Shown here piece by piece: positions 33,711-45,176 of a stretch of 64,000 bases of DNA. The DNA is from Sporobolomyces roseus (Eukaryota; Basidiomycota; Microbotryomycetes; Sporidiobolales; Sporidiobolaceae). Numbering within the stretch: position 1 is the first letter of the stretch; every line of letters begins with the position of its first letter. The stretch lies in contig JADILM010000004.1 of NCBI GenBank assembly GCA_016617785.1, forward strand, positions 682,001 to 746,000. The letters run 5' to 3'. The translations under genes were made by a program, and so were the position numbers. The notes beneath the pieces were generated by a model. That model was given only the letters and a program-made list of their open reading frames with translations. It did not search any database and had not been told where the DNA came from.

Positions 33711-34937
33711 ATGTCGAATGGAGGGACTACGAGGATCTGGAGACCTTCAACGGTGATAGCAGCTTGTTGCGTGACCATGTAAGCCCACCTTGATCTCTTC
33801 GAAAAGCCACTTCTCACTCACCTCCACTATCGCAGCTTGTTGATTTATTTCTACCATCAATCTTCGTCATCCTTTGACGTTCGACATCGAGGGAGGAACC
33901 GCTCGAGCTCGGCCTACGACAGACCCGGAACTTTATTAACTTTCGCAACGAGATTGGACGGGAATGAAACTGGTTCAATCATTCCCTATTGGTCACCATT
34001 CGACTCTCGAGATCTTCCAACAGATCATGGTCGACTACTCGAACGACTCTTCATCGCATCCAAATCAGATAAGGAGGAGGATAGATCAATCGTCGATATA
34101 GTAAGAGGGAAAACGATCCTTTTCTTTGGGGACTCCAACGAGAGAAGTATAGTCGATGAACTGTGTATCAAGTTTGGAACCTGGCCTTCGATCATCTCCT
34201 CTTCGAATCCACCCGTGAAATCGGACAGATGGCATGCAGATTCTCATGTTTGCGTGCTCGAAAATTTTGGAGGGTTGAGGTTGGTTAGCTATATGAGTTA
34301 CGGGGTGTTGATTGAAAGGGGGAGTAGGCTGTGGGAGAAGAAGCTGGAGCTGAATGGACCATGGGCGATTGAGGAAAGGATTGAACTGGCGAAAGAGTTT
34401 GTTGGGAAGATGGAATTCGAGGTGGATTTGATCGTGTTCAACTCTAGTGAGATTCTGTCCCCTATTGTCTGTGACAATTCTGAACCTATAGCTGACGATC
34501 TATGAGTAGACCTGTGGGATCTGATGTATCTCCACGACACTCATGTCCGCCTCGACACTCCTTACGAGTTCTCCCTCTCTTCCTCAACCCTCGAAACCTA
34601 CATCTCTCGTTCCGTCTTTGCTCTCTCCCAACTTCGATCCTCCTTCCCGTCCACCCCGATCTCTAGTCGAACGCTCCACCCTCTATTCCCAGGTCGAGAA
34701 GTCGATTTCTTCAATCTTCGTCGAATAGTTCAGCTGAATCAAGCGTCCCTTGAAATCTTGTCGAGGTGTGAAGAGAAGGAGCTCGATGTGAGATTATTGG
34801 ATGTAGGGAAAGTGCTGGAAGGTTGGCCGACCAGTGGGAAAGAACAACACAATATCTTGAGGGACAAGGTTCATTTGGGTTGGAACCCAGGTTTGTGGGT
34901 TTACGGGGAGATGGTATTGGAAGCGTTGAGGGTGTAG
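33711..34937 (+). CDS. PC-esterase (Pmr5/Cas1-type SGNH) membrane O-acyltransferase
   Basis: Probable Golgi enzyme that adds or removes O-acetyl groups on polysaccharide. Three exons (33711-33778, 33836-34446, 34510-34937) give 368 residues in phase. The short N-terminus (MSNGGTTRIWRPS) runs into a signal anchor (TVIAACCVTILLIYFYH), which is completed only by splicing. The SGNH block I is TILFFGDSNERSIVDELC, with Ser near residue 123. The next conserved block is IVFNSNLWDLMYLHD, and the C-terminal DxxH is in LRDKVHLGWNPGLW. The layout matches the PC-esterase family found in plant Pmr5/TBL proteins and the N-terminal part of Cryptococcus Cas1, but the long C-terminal multi-span part of Cas1 is missing. 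It follows the O-fucosyltransferase-like gene on the same strand. Confidence 0.8.
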
Positions 34938-35210
34938 TCTTGTCGTATTAGCCCTCGTTGTTGTATTCTTCGTTCGTTCCGTCAGGAGCAAAAGAGAGAG
35001 ATTTCGAACCGAAACAGCGAGACGAAGAAAGCTTGAAATGGAGTACGGGCAACGAGATTTCGCTCTAGATCCGAGTCACGATCTTGTAAGCAAGTCAGAA
35101 GCGCAGTCTATTGAAGCAAGTCAAGAAAGTGAGAGGTTGGAGTGAGGAAGAGAAACTTACCTCCAGAAACTTTTTACATCAACCACAACACCTCTTACAA
35201 CTAGCCCAGC

Positions 35211-36917
35211 ATGGTGAGTACCCTTTAAAGTAACCTATGAGCTGCCTGAACTGATTAGTGTACTCCCCGAGCAGCGTCCCATCATGTTATCCGGTCACGA
35301 GCGATCTCTCACTCGTTCGTTCTCTTCTTCCTCTCTCTCACTCCTAGAGCTATACTGAGCACTCTAGAACACTCGTGAATAGAGATCAAATACAACGCCG
35401 AAGGAGATTTACTCTTCTCGTGTTCAAAAGATCATGTTATAAACGCCTGGCATTCTCACAATGGAGAACGATTAGGTACTTATGATGGCCACAACGGTAC
35501 TGTTTGGACTATCGACGTTGATTGTAAGTACTTCCCTACCCTCTCTCCCTCTCCTTAGCGAAAGAATGAAGTTCCCTTTCTTGTCCCTTCCTCTCGACCA
35601 CTTCGCAACTTTCCCATCACCTAACAAGCTGACTCCTCGTTCGTGTGTGATCTTTGTAGCTACCTCGACTTACCTCGTCTCGGGATCAGCCGACAATGCT
35701 TTGAAATTATGGAATGTTCGAACGGGACAATGTCTTTACACTTGGGAGTTCCCGACAGCGGTGAAACGAGTACAATGGAGTGAGGACGATTCGAGAGTGT
35801 TGGCGGTTACCGAGAAACGAATGGGTTACCCAGGTGGTGTTTCAGTGTTCCAGATCAATCGGGATGAACCATCTCAACGTTCGTCCACTCCTTCCCTTAG
35901 CCGATCTAATTCGAAGGATGCTGATGGGAGACAAGGGTTGAACAGAATCGAAGGAAGCGCAATTCTTGATCAAACCTAGTGGATCAAAAGCGACTGTAGC
36001 AGCTTGGTGTGGATTAGATGAATTCATCGTGACAGCACACGAAGATGGTACTCTCAACCTTTGGGACACTGTATGTCTCTCTTCTCACCTCTATCCACAG
36101 ACTTGAACGAGGCACTGAGATAGCGAGCGCGAGACATACAGGAGGAGGGATACATTTTCTTTGATCGGGAAGAACGAGGTCACTCTGGAGTCATCACGGA
36201 TCTTCAAATGTCTCCTGACGGTACATACTTCATCACTTCATCGAAAGACAAGTCTTCAAAGGTTCGTCTTCCCCTTCCCCTTCCTCTCGAATCCCTGTAA
36301 CCTTTTGCTCAACTCGAAATTCCGATCTAGATCTGGTCGGTCGGTCCTCACAAGAACGCTCACGGTGAAGAAGAATACTTGACATTGATCAAAACCTACA
36401 CTGGAGAACCTCCTTTAAACTCTGCCGCTATCGTTCCTGGAAAACCCTACGTACGTTTTCCGCTTCTCTTCCCTCCTCGCCAAACTCAATTTGACGAGAT
36501 CGTGAATTGGTAGGTCTTGATGGGAGGTGGACAAGAAGCTATGAACGTTACAACGACTGGTGCGCGACACGGTAACTTCGAAGTACGATTCTTTCACCGA
36601 GTGTTCGAGGAGGAGGTTAGTCGAGTAAAGGGTGGTTTCGGTCCGTGCAACACGTACGCCAACTCTCTTCATCTATTAGAGAAGAAGTAGTACTGATTAA
36701 TAGAACCCTTGACGTACAGTATCGCTGCTCACCCACAAGGAAAGGGATACGCAATTGGAGGAGAAGATGGATACGTTCGTTTACACGCTTTCGATGCCGA
36801 TTGGTTCACTGCTGTAAGCATCTTCTTCTTCTCTCTCCTCACTCGCTCCTCTACTTTGACTGACCTCGTATCTGCTACGGATAGAAACCCTATGGACCTC
36901 TTGAACCCGAGGATTAG
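35211..36917 (+). CDS. TIF34: eIF3 subunit i (Tif34), WD40 protein
   Basis: Core subunit of translation initiation factor 3, a seven-bladed WD40 propeller. The first exon is only the ATG at 35211; the next reads [20 protein letters not shown]. Clear repeats follow: [58 protein letters not shown] and [18 protein letters not shown]. Then come [38 protein letters not shown] and [20 protein letters not shown]. The last small exon gives [10 protein letters not shown], the usual eIF3i C-terminus. The gene is intron-rich (about nine), typical for a basidiomycete housekeeping gene. Identity is secure. Confidence 0.96.
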
Positions 36918-37242
36918 AGAATATAGACTGAAAATAGGGATAGTTTTCCCTTTTGTGTTTCCGTCTGCTGTTTCTCTCGGTTGCATTGTAGAATTTTGAT
37001 CTCCTCCTCTGCTGCGAGTTCGAGAGTAAGAGAAAGATGAGAGATTAGTCTTTGCGATGAGAATGTGAAATTTCTCAAAACGAAATCTCTCAACTTTCAA
37101 CCTTTCACCAAACTACTCAAACCGCACCTTCCCTCAAGCTCGATAACATCTACAGCAGTCCTTTCAACACACACGTCCACGACTAACAAGCCTACAATCC
37201 CTTCGTCTCTCTTGCCTTTCCCACTCTCGTCTTGTCAAAGGA
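36918..37242. other. Intergenic, MAPKK leader
   Basis: About 325 nt between the eIF3i stop and the MAPKK start on the same strand. The part near 37080-37240 is C/T-rich with CAAC motifs, as expected of a 5' UTR. No gene seen. Confidence 0.4.
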
Positions 37243-39155
37243 ATGGATTCAACCACAGAAGGAGGAGGAGGAGGAGGACTGCTCGCGAAACGAAAGAATC
37301 GTAACAAGAAAGGATTACTGTTAGGAGCAGAAGCAGCCAAACCTGGTACATTATCAGGTACATCTGCCGCTCAACTCCTCGCAGCTCCTTTGGCACCTCC
37401 CATCCCATCTCGACCTGGTCAACCTATTCAAGTATCTGGGTCATCGAGATCATCGAACAGAGCTTCAACAGAGTCATCTGGATTAGTCGGATCGAGTTAT
37501 TTGACCAGTCCAGCGGAATCCCCGCTACTCCCCACTACTCCTTCCCTTTCAAGTTCATCTACCGCTTCAAGTTCGAGATCGAGAGGATTGTCAGAACGAT
37601 TGGCAGATTTGGAGTTGGGCGTCGAGTTCAAGTTGGATTTGAGAAACGAGGATTTACAGGTCATTTCAGAATTAGGTTGTGGAAATGGAGGGACTGTCAG
37701 TCGGGCTCTACACGTTCCTACGAAAGTAGTAATGGCAAAGAAGGCAAGTCGACGTCGCTCTCTTCACTGTCAATCCACTAAGCTGACCGTGAGGAGATGC
37801 CTTTCGACTTGCAGGTCGTTCACATCGCTACTTCTGAAAACACTCGGAAACAAATCTTACGAGAACTACAAATCATGCACGACTGTTCTTCACCTTATAT
37901 CGTTTCCTTCTACGGAGCCTACTTGCAAGATCCACATATTTGCATGTGCATGGAATTTATGGATAAAGGGTAACTAATAACAAACCTTCTCCAACCGTTC
38001 TTTCCTGCTTTCGGTGATTGACCCGCTGGGATCGTTGTAGATCACTCGATAACATTTATAAGAAAGTTGGACCGATACCAGAACCGATTCTGGGTAAAAT
38101 CGCTTTCGCCGTAGTGAGCGGTTTGACCTATCTTTACGAAGTTCACAAGATCATGCATCGAGGTATGGTTCCAGTCTTTTCCTCAGTACATCACGAGCAC
38201 TGTGCTAACGAAGACCCCTACCATGCAGACGTCAAACCTAGTAACATCTTACTGAATTCGACGGGTCAGATCAAGATTTGCGATTTTGGTGTCTCGGGTG
38301 AACTCATCAATAGTGTCGCCGATACTTTCGTCGGTACGAGTACATACATGAGTGTGAGTCGATGCTTTCCGTCTCGAGTCGCTCTCGTTCGCTTGTACTC
38401 AAAGGTTGACGTCTTCGCACAGCCCGAGCGAATCTCCGGAGATCCCTACACTGTCAAATCCGATGTTTGGTCACTCGGGATCACTCTCGTCGAGCTCGCA
38501 ATTGGTCGATTCCCTTTCTCATCAGACGACGAACCTCCTTCCTCCGACGAAGAATCAGATTCCGCCGCATTCTCGAAACTTTCGCTCGATGGAGTCGCGG
38601 AAGAAGCCGAAGACCTCCTCGCCGAACTAGGAGACGACACTTTATCACCTACTCGACCAGCGAAAAAGAGGGAATCAATCATGTTGGCTGAGAAACAACG
38701 ACTGGCAAAACGAGATGCGGCAGCCGCAAGATCTCGAAAATCAAGTACTACTTCCAATTCAGGAGGCTCGACGAAGAGGAAGAGTGTGGCAGGAGTATCG
38801 TTAGCTGGGAGTGGGCATCAAATGTCAATCTTGGAGTTACTTCAATACATCGTCAATGAACCCGCACCGAAATTACCTAGTGGGAAATTCTCTCCAGAGG
38901 TGGAAGAGTTTGTCAATGCTACTTTGAGGAAAGAACCTGTGGGCTACAACGTCAAGAAGAAGGGACCTTTACCTAAAGAAGTTGCGAGACCCACTCCAAA
39001 AGAATTACTTGTGAGTTTTCTCGATTGCACTTCAATCTTGACGCTCGAGTTCTGACTGAGAATCACCGAGTCGACCACAGGAATACCCATGGCTCGTTCA
39101 TTCGTTGGCGACAGATACCGATGTTGAAGCGTTTGCGAGATCGATTCCCAACTGA
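37243..39155 (+). CDS. MAP kinase kinase, Ste7/Fuz7 type
   Basis: Dual-specificity kinase that would activate a Fus3/Kss1-type MAPK in mating and filamentation. The first ~120 residues are Ser/Gly/Pro-rich. The kinase domain starts at [19 protein letters not shown]. It continues with the [18 protein letters not shown] helix, [22 protein letters not shown] (HRD across an intron), KICDFGVSG (DFG), and the activation loop [20 protein letters not shown]. Its S-x-A-x-T pattern with [12 protein letters not shown] points to the Ste7/Fuz7 class rather than Pbs2 or Mkk1/2. An insertion of about 110 residues (acidic, then KRES and Arg/Ser-rich) follows [10 protein letters not shown]. It resumes at [18 protein letters not shown], and a short last exon ends FARSIPN at 39155. 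Confidence 0.93.
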
Positions 39156-39303
39156 TACCTGTTTCTTTCTTCTTCCCTTCGTTCTCCATATTTTCCTTAT
39201 ACCCCCTCCTACACTTACAATTCACACGACTCTTGTCGATAGTCCCTCCTCTCTCTCTTTCGCTCACTTGCATTGCACAAAACGCTCCTTCTGTTCTCAC
39301 TCA

Positions 39304-41174
39304 ATGTCCGAAACTCTGCGAAACTTTCTTCGGAGAACTTTTCCTGCTTCTTCACCTCACATGTCAGAACATTCGCCCTCCTCAAGTAGTTCCTGGTTAG
39401 GTCTCGCACCTCACATCAGACCTCTGCAAGTCATAGCCTCACTCTCAACCGCTACATTCTCAATCTCTTTCCTAGTCTTCATCTCCGCAGCGACTCCCTT
39501 CGTTCTCTCCTCTCTACTCCACGTACCTCAACGCAAGCTAGGGGATATTACAGGTAGCTTGATCCTAGCGGACGAGTTGACCGCGTTAGCTTTGTATTTA
39601 CCAATCGGAGTTTTGTCGGATCGGATTGGAGTTAGATGGGTCGCTGGAACGGGGTATGCGGTAGTGACAGTAGCGCTGGTGATTTACGTCCAAGCTATAA
39701 GAGTCTGGGAACTCGTTCTAGCTAGGATCTTGTTCGCCGTGAGTTTTCCCCTTCTTCCCTTCTCTCTCTTCTTTTGAAATGAATGTGGGGCTGACTCTTT
39801 GGAGGAATCGTAGTGTGGAGCAGGCTCACTGGTAGCTACCTTGAGTGCGGTACTCTCTAGTCTGACGGAGATCCCATCGATCGCTCCTTCGCCAGAGGTC
39901 CAACCAGATTCTTCTCGATTCGACGAATCGGCGGTTTCGGAGAGATCACAATTGTTAGGAAGTAGGAGAGGGAGTAGAGAGATTCCCCAGAAGTCGGGGA
40001 GGTTGGCGGGAATGATGGGGTTTGCGAGTGGAGTCGGAGCTTTACTCGCAGGTGAGTTTTTTTGCGAAATAAATCTCCTTTGTCGACTCGCTAATCCCCT
40101 TCATTCGCAGTGTTTGGATACCTACGACTTCCTCCTCTTCTCGCAAGATTCGTTTCTACTTCAGAGGAATCCGATTCTCCCGCAGCTCTCGCAAGAGGAC
40201 TAGTTCTCTCGTTCTACTTCGTCGCGGCACTTTCTCTATTCGAAGCTATCTTCGTCCTTTGCGCATTACCGGGCAAATCGACAGTACCACTCGAGACGGG
40301 AGTACAGGGTAGAGGATGGAGGAAATCGATGAGGAGATTGGCGAAACGTTTGGGAATGGGATTCCTAGTAGCGAGAGGGAATGCGGATGTTTCGTTGGGA
40401 CTAGTTACGAGTTTCGCTGTGAGTGACTTTCACTTCAAATCTCTGATCCCGACTGATCGCCCCTCTCGATAACAGACGCGAGCTCAAGCAGTTATCGTGA
40501 CCGCTATCATTCCACTTCTCGTCAATCGAGTGAGTCTGTCACTTCTTCCTTACTTCTCGTTCGAGCGAACTCAGCTCTCCTCTTCTCAGTACTTTCTCAA
40601 CAACGACCTCTGCAGCTCTCTACCCGAAATCTTATCGCCAGAAGCGCCAACAAAGCATTCTTGCCGACAAGCCTACATTCTCGCCTCGATCTTGACGGGC
40701 ATAGTTCAGCTTATCACGCTCCTCTTCTCCCCTCTCGTCGGTCTCATATCAGCCTCTCCCATCCTCTCTCGCAACTCTCGCAATCCTCAAGCCGTCGTCC
40801 TCTCGATCTCGTTCCTTCTCGGTACACTCGCTTGTATCGGTTTCGCCCTCTTACCAAACGGAGATCCTCGACTAAAGATCGTCTGGGTGTTTGCGATTGG
40901 ACTAGGAGTGGCTCAAGCTGCGGGAACAGTGGTGAGCCTAGCGTTGATCACGAAGGGTCGAGGAGATATCGTTGCGAAAGAAGGGAGGGAAGTTGGAGGA
41001 GCTTTGAGTTCAGCTTATAGTTTCTGTGGAGGATTGGGGATCTTATTGATTGGTTCGACTGCGGGGGTACTGTTTGATCGATGGAGCACGGCTCCGTTCT
41101 TGCTGTTGGCGGGAGTTAACCTTGTTGTTGTATTCTTCGCTACTCTCCTCTGGATTAGGTCTCCTCACGATTGA
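39304..41174 (+). CDS. Major facilitator superfamily transporter
   Basis: Twelve-helix-type membrane transporter. The start at 39304 leaves about 45 soluble residues before helix 1 (VIASLSTATFSISFLVFIS). The MFS signature between helices 2 and 3 is visible as LYLPIGVLSDRIGVRWVAG (D-R-x-G-x-R). Later helices include SLFEAIFVLCAL, AYILASILTGIVQLITLLFSPLVGL, SISFLLGTLACIGFALL, WVFAIGLGVAQAAGTVVSL, GILLIGSTAGVLFDRW and LLLAGVNLVVVFFATLLW. A cytosolic loop carries acidic and Ser-rich sequence. Introns with GTGAGT donors join the exons. The substrate is unknown; no drug-efflux or sugar-porter motif was decisive. It ends at 41174, about 115 nt from the stop of the opposing GT14 gene. Confidence 0.85.
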
Positions 41175-41289
41175 TTAGCTTATGTGTATGTGTAAACGAC
41201 GACAATGACATTATAATGATGATGATATGATGTAGACAACAAAAGAGGAGACATCAGTGCAAACGAAAAGAGAAGGGGGAGAGAGATGT

Positions 41290-42552
41290 CTATAGTGCGG
41301 TGAGCAAAGGTAATTCTACTGCTTTCGTTTCTCCTCGTAACATCGCCGCCCTCAGTTCGACCTCGTTAATCCCAATCTTCCTCGCAAACATCGATATCGA
41401 CCCGAATATCGCATCCAAATCGTTCATTCCCAAAGCGCAAGGGTGACCTTGAAACTTCTCGACGGGATGAGATCGACAAGGTCCCCAATGAACGTACATC
41501 GGAGTTCGTAACCATCCCGTTGGTGAACCAGGTTGAGCGTATTTGATCGTGGCGAAGAAGTGTTCGTCGGGGACTGCCGTTTCCGAGAAGAAGTCGTACC
41601 ATTCATCCGAATCCTTGCCAAAGATTGCGTATTTAACCATCTTCCTCGTCAACACCGTCCATTGATCTCCCTTCCTAATCGGTGCCTCGTGAGGAGTCTT
41701 CGACATCCTACTACAATCCTCGTTCAAACACCTCGCAGGAGTCCTCCAACAATCTCCGTGATATTGGATCACGTCCTCTCCGAACTTGCAGATGGGTGCT
41801 GGTGACGCTCCGTTTCCTCCTCTCGAGACCTCCTCCTCGAAGATGTCGAGCCACTCTTGTCGTCTAGATGCGTCGAGTAGAGGCCAGCTCGTTCCGTCGA
41901 CGAGAATCATGTTGGTCCAAGGAATCGTTGATCGTAAAGCTCGTTTCAGCATCGTGATCTCCGTATCGATCATAGTCTACCACAAGCATTTCGAACGAAT
42001 GAGCCGAGTGAAAGAGGGAGCAAGAGAGAGAGAAAGAGAATAACTCACGATATCTCCCCAACCTATATTTACTCTCTCTTCGTCCGGTACAAAGTGTACG
42101 TTTCCACAGATTGATAAACTAGGTTTGTATTGTTCGTACAACGTCTTGTTGAGTTTCTTGTCGGCGTGAATGAGGAAGTAATCGTGAGGGTCGTAAATTT
42201 GTTCAATGAGTTGTCGAGCTCCTTCGAGAGTTTCTGGCGAGTGAACCATGATTAAGAATGCCGTGATGTGACCAGGTGAATCCCTAGGTCGCGTAGGTTG
42301 ACAGGAAGAGTGAGATAATTCAGATTCGGGCAGTAGTTGTCCATCTTCTCCCTCTAATTTCACTGGAGCTTCCCACTCTGCCAAACCTTCCTTGTAATTT
42401 CCAGGAGTTGATTGATTGATCTTCAAATTGTCCTCCGAGGTTGGTGAAGAAGAGGGACGCTGGCTCCATAAGAGCATTGAGATGATGAAGAAGGACAAGA
42501 GGCCAACGTGAAGTCTTCGACCAGATAAGCCAAAAGGCCCTCGCGAAGGCAT
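41290..42552 (-). CDS. Core-2/I-branching type glycosyltransferase (GT14)
   Basis: Type II Golgi glycosyltransferase of family GT14 (beta-1,6-GlcNAc transferase / xylosyltransferase group). Two exons, about 396 residues. The ATG at 42552 gives a short tail and a signal anchor (VGLLSFFIISMLLW). The catalytic domain begins with AFLIMVHSPETLEGARQLIE, DPHDYFLIHADKKLN and NVHFVPDEERVNIGWGDI. After a GTGAGT intron it continues with TEITMLKRAL, KGDQWTVLTRKMVKY, ETAVPDEHFFATI (the E in this block is typical of the catalytic base) and MYVHWGPCRSHP. It ends LPLLTAL at 41290. The frame is open upstream to 42762 but without an ATG. It is divergent from the Stealth gene at 43430. Confidence 0.87.
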
Positions 42553-43429
42553 TGAGGGGGAGGAGCCAGTTTGACTCGAAGGTGAAGAGGGGCGACTTGG
42601 TGGTGGTGAGGAAGAAGAGTAGTCGGATTCGAATTTCGAGAGGAGAGGAACCTCTACGGTCGAATTTCGAGGTGGAGGAAACGACGCCAGTTTGATAGCC
42701 GATATGATATGGTATGATATGGATATGATAGGGGTGTTGTAGGAGTGTTGGAGAACAACCACCGCTTCCCTTCCCTTCCGAGGCTTATTGGGGACGATCC
42801 CAAAAAATCAAACTACTGAAACAGAAATCGCTACGGAGGTCTAGCCGCCGGCCGTAAGTAACAAAAGTTACAGTATTCAATTCAACGCGATTCCGTACAG
42901 TCGCTGAGTAGCCGTCTCACTCTGCGGAAACCCTTTGTTCTTTCTTTCCGCCCCTCTTCCTCCGCTCGTGTGATCGAAACTTTCGAAATAAAGTCCATGT
43001 TTTTGGAGCAGTATATACTCTTTTCGAGGTGAACGAGCTCTACTGATTGAACGAGCTCACAGACTCGGATATAGGGTCGAAATAGGTTGCACACACCTCG
43101 CTCCGTGGAGCTTGGCTACGAAAAGAAAATGAGAAGAAGCTCAAAAGAACAGTTGCTTTTCGATCACAGTGAATCGAACGAACGGAATCTAGTCGCGCCG
43201 AGCCAGGCACTCACTCTGAGAGCGAGCGCGCAATTTCGGATTCGGAAATGGAGTTCCCTGTGAACTTTTTTTTCCACTTCTCCCTGCTCGGTTGAAACCC
43301 CTTCTGCCCCTCCATTTCTCTCAACCGCTTTCTTCTCGCTTCTCCGATCCCCTTTTCCTGCTGGCCAGCTCACACGACTCGACCTTGTCTTCCTCCACTT
43401 CCTCCTCCTCCTCGTACCCTCCGGTCTCG
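42553..43429. promoter_or_regulatory. Divergent upstream region of GT14 and Stealth genes
   Basis: About 880 nt separating the start codons of two divergent surface-glycan genes; it may contain a bidirectional promoter. It includes an AT-rich GATATG-type repeat (see separate entry), a GC-rich GCCGCCGGCCG patch near 42845-42853, and a T-run at 43268. No known operator is recognised. Confidence 0.35.
42693..42733. repeat. Imperfect GATATG tandem repeat
   Basis: Repeated (g)atatgatatgg units in the leader upstream of the GT14 start. Short and imperfect. Confidence 0.55.
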
Positions 43430-44826
43430 ATGGTAGCCTACTCTCCTCTCATTGGAACGACCGCCTCTTCTTCACTCAAAGCGAATCGAACTAGACTGTG
43501 GCTCCTATTCGGTGGATTAGTCGTGATCGCTTTCCTCGCCTGGCCATCGAGTCCCTCTCTACCACACCTCTCTGATCTCCCACCTTCTTTCACAAACCAT
43601 TTCTCACCATCTTCGGCCACTAGTCCACCAACTTTACGCGTCGACGATTCAACCGGTTCAGTACCAGTAGCAGACGCGGTCATTCCTTCAGATAAATGGT
43701 GGCAGGATATCTCGATAGTCTATACTTGGGTCAACGGTTCCGAGACTAGCTTTTTGGAAGATAAGCAGGCTCTAACGGGTCAAGACCCAGGAGCGAATAG
43801 GTTCAGGGATGATGGGTTGTTTAGGTATTCGGTCAGGAGTGTGGAAAAGTACTTGCCGTGGCACAAGGGAGAAATCATCTTGTTATCGCGGAGGAATCAT
43901 TTACCAGATTGGATCGATGCTTCGAACCCTAGGTAAGCTCTCTTTTCGTTCTTCCACGACTCTACTCGCTTGCTGATCCCGCGGTTGTAATGTCAGATTC
44001 CGACATGTCGCCGTCGAGGATATCATGCCTCGAGAAGTTTTCCCCAATTTCGACTCGAACGCGATCGAAGCCTACATGCATCTGATTCCTGGACTCAGTG
44101 AGTATCTCCAAGCATCTTCCTTTACTGTGATTGTGCTGACGACCTCTCGCATCTCCAGCGAATCGATTCCTCTACTTGAACGACGATTTCTTTATTGGTC
44201 GACCTACCTCTCCCGAACTCTTCTTCACCCCCACGGGAGGAGTCAAGCTCTACCGAGAATGGCAGGACGTTCGAGATCGAGTCGGTACCGACGACTGGAC
44301 GATCTCTGTCAAAGCAACCGGACAACTCATCGAAGACGAATACGGAACTCTCCCTGATCACGTCCTTCGAGTTCCCGCCCACGCTCCTTACGCCCTCCTT
44401 CGCAACGCACTCCGAAACCTTCACGCTCACCCTCGATTCGGTCCAGCAATCCGAGAATCCGTCGCTCATCGAGTTCGCTGGTCAGGAGATGTCAACATGC
44501 ACATTCTCCACGCCGCTTACGCAATGTTCGACAAAGCAGTCCCTTCCGACCTAGCCGCCGAATTCGACGACGAACATCGAGCTCAATTCGTTGCGTGGAC
44601 GAACAACGCCGAGTACAACGAACGGAGTTGGCAAGATTTGAAGGATGTCGACCCTCCTTTCTTCAATATCAACGATGAGATGGCTGCAGACGCACACGTC
44701 GCCTTACACGATCTATGGGCGAGGTTGGAGTTGATGTACCCAAAACCATCGTTCTTGGAGAAACCGAGGGATGTTGTTGTTGAGGTAGAGGAGAAGAAGT
44801 TGGAAGTACGAAGATGGAGGGATTAG
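43430..44826 (+). CDS. Stealth-family sugar phosphotransferase (Xpt1-like)
   Basis: Predicted Golgi enzyme that transfers a sugar-1-phosphate to a glycan. The family includes bacterial capsule polymerases, the human GlcNAc-1-phosphotransferase and Cryptococcus xylosylphosphotransferase Xpt1. The ATG at 43430 gives a signal anchor (LWLLFGGLVVIAFLAW). The CR1 block is DISIVYTWVNGSE. CR2 covers NRFRDDGLFRYSVRSVEKYL, then IILLSRRNHLPDWI. FDSNAIEAYMHLIPGLS then leads to FLYLNDDFFIGRPTSPELFF across an intron. CR3-like RVPAHAPYALLRNAL and a VRWSGDVNMHILHAAYAMF block follow, then CR4-like FFNINDEM. Three exons end at 44826. I did not check the exact acceptor sugar. Confidence 0.9.
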
Positions 44827-45176
44827 ATTTTAGAGGATTCATTCATTCTTTCTTTCTTCGTTTGTCGTTTCTTGTTCGCTCTCGCTTGTTGTTCTCATAG
44901 TACAATCTTTTGCAACCTCACACTCGTTGTCACTCCCTACATTCGTTTTTCTGTACTTTTTCATTGTTTCGTCGCATCAGCTGGAACTGCTCGGAATTAA
45001 AAAAGCCTAATCTCTATCGTTCATCTGCTTCCTTCTCAATCTCTCGCGAACACCATGCGAGCTGAACAAAAACGAGAAGAGTGAGAGTGTGCGATGCTGT
45101 GATATGACATTTTATTGATTCGAACTATGTACGTGCGTATTCCATCTCCGTCTATAAATCCTTGCCCTCTACTCAT
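44827..45176. other. Convergent 3' region
   Basis: About 350 nt between the Stealth stop and the COX20 stop. T-rich after 44850, consistent with 3' UTRs. Nothing else seen. Confidence 0.4.

Noticed and set aside
33431..33793. Open frame with YHLDRTLATAGFALT and similar
   Set aside because: It has no ATG and its phase at the 33778 donor leads to a stop; the ATG at 33711 in another frame fits the exon join.
42553..42762. N-terminal extension of the GT14 gene
   Set aside because: The frame is open but starts with GTG; no ATG is present, and the signal anchor follows the ATG at 42552 directly.
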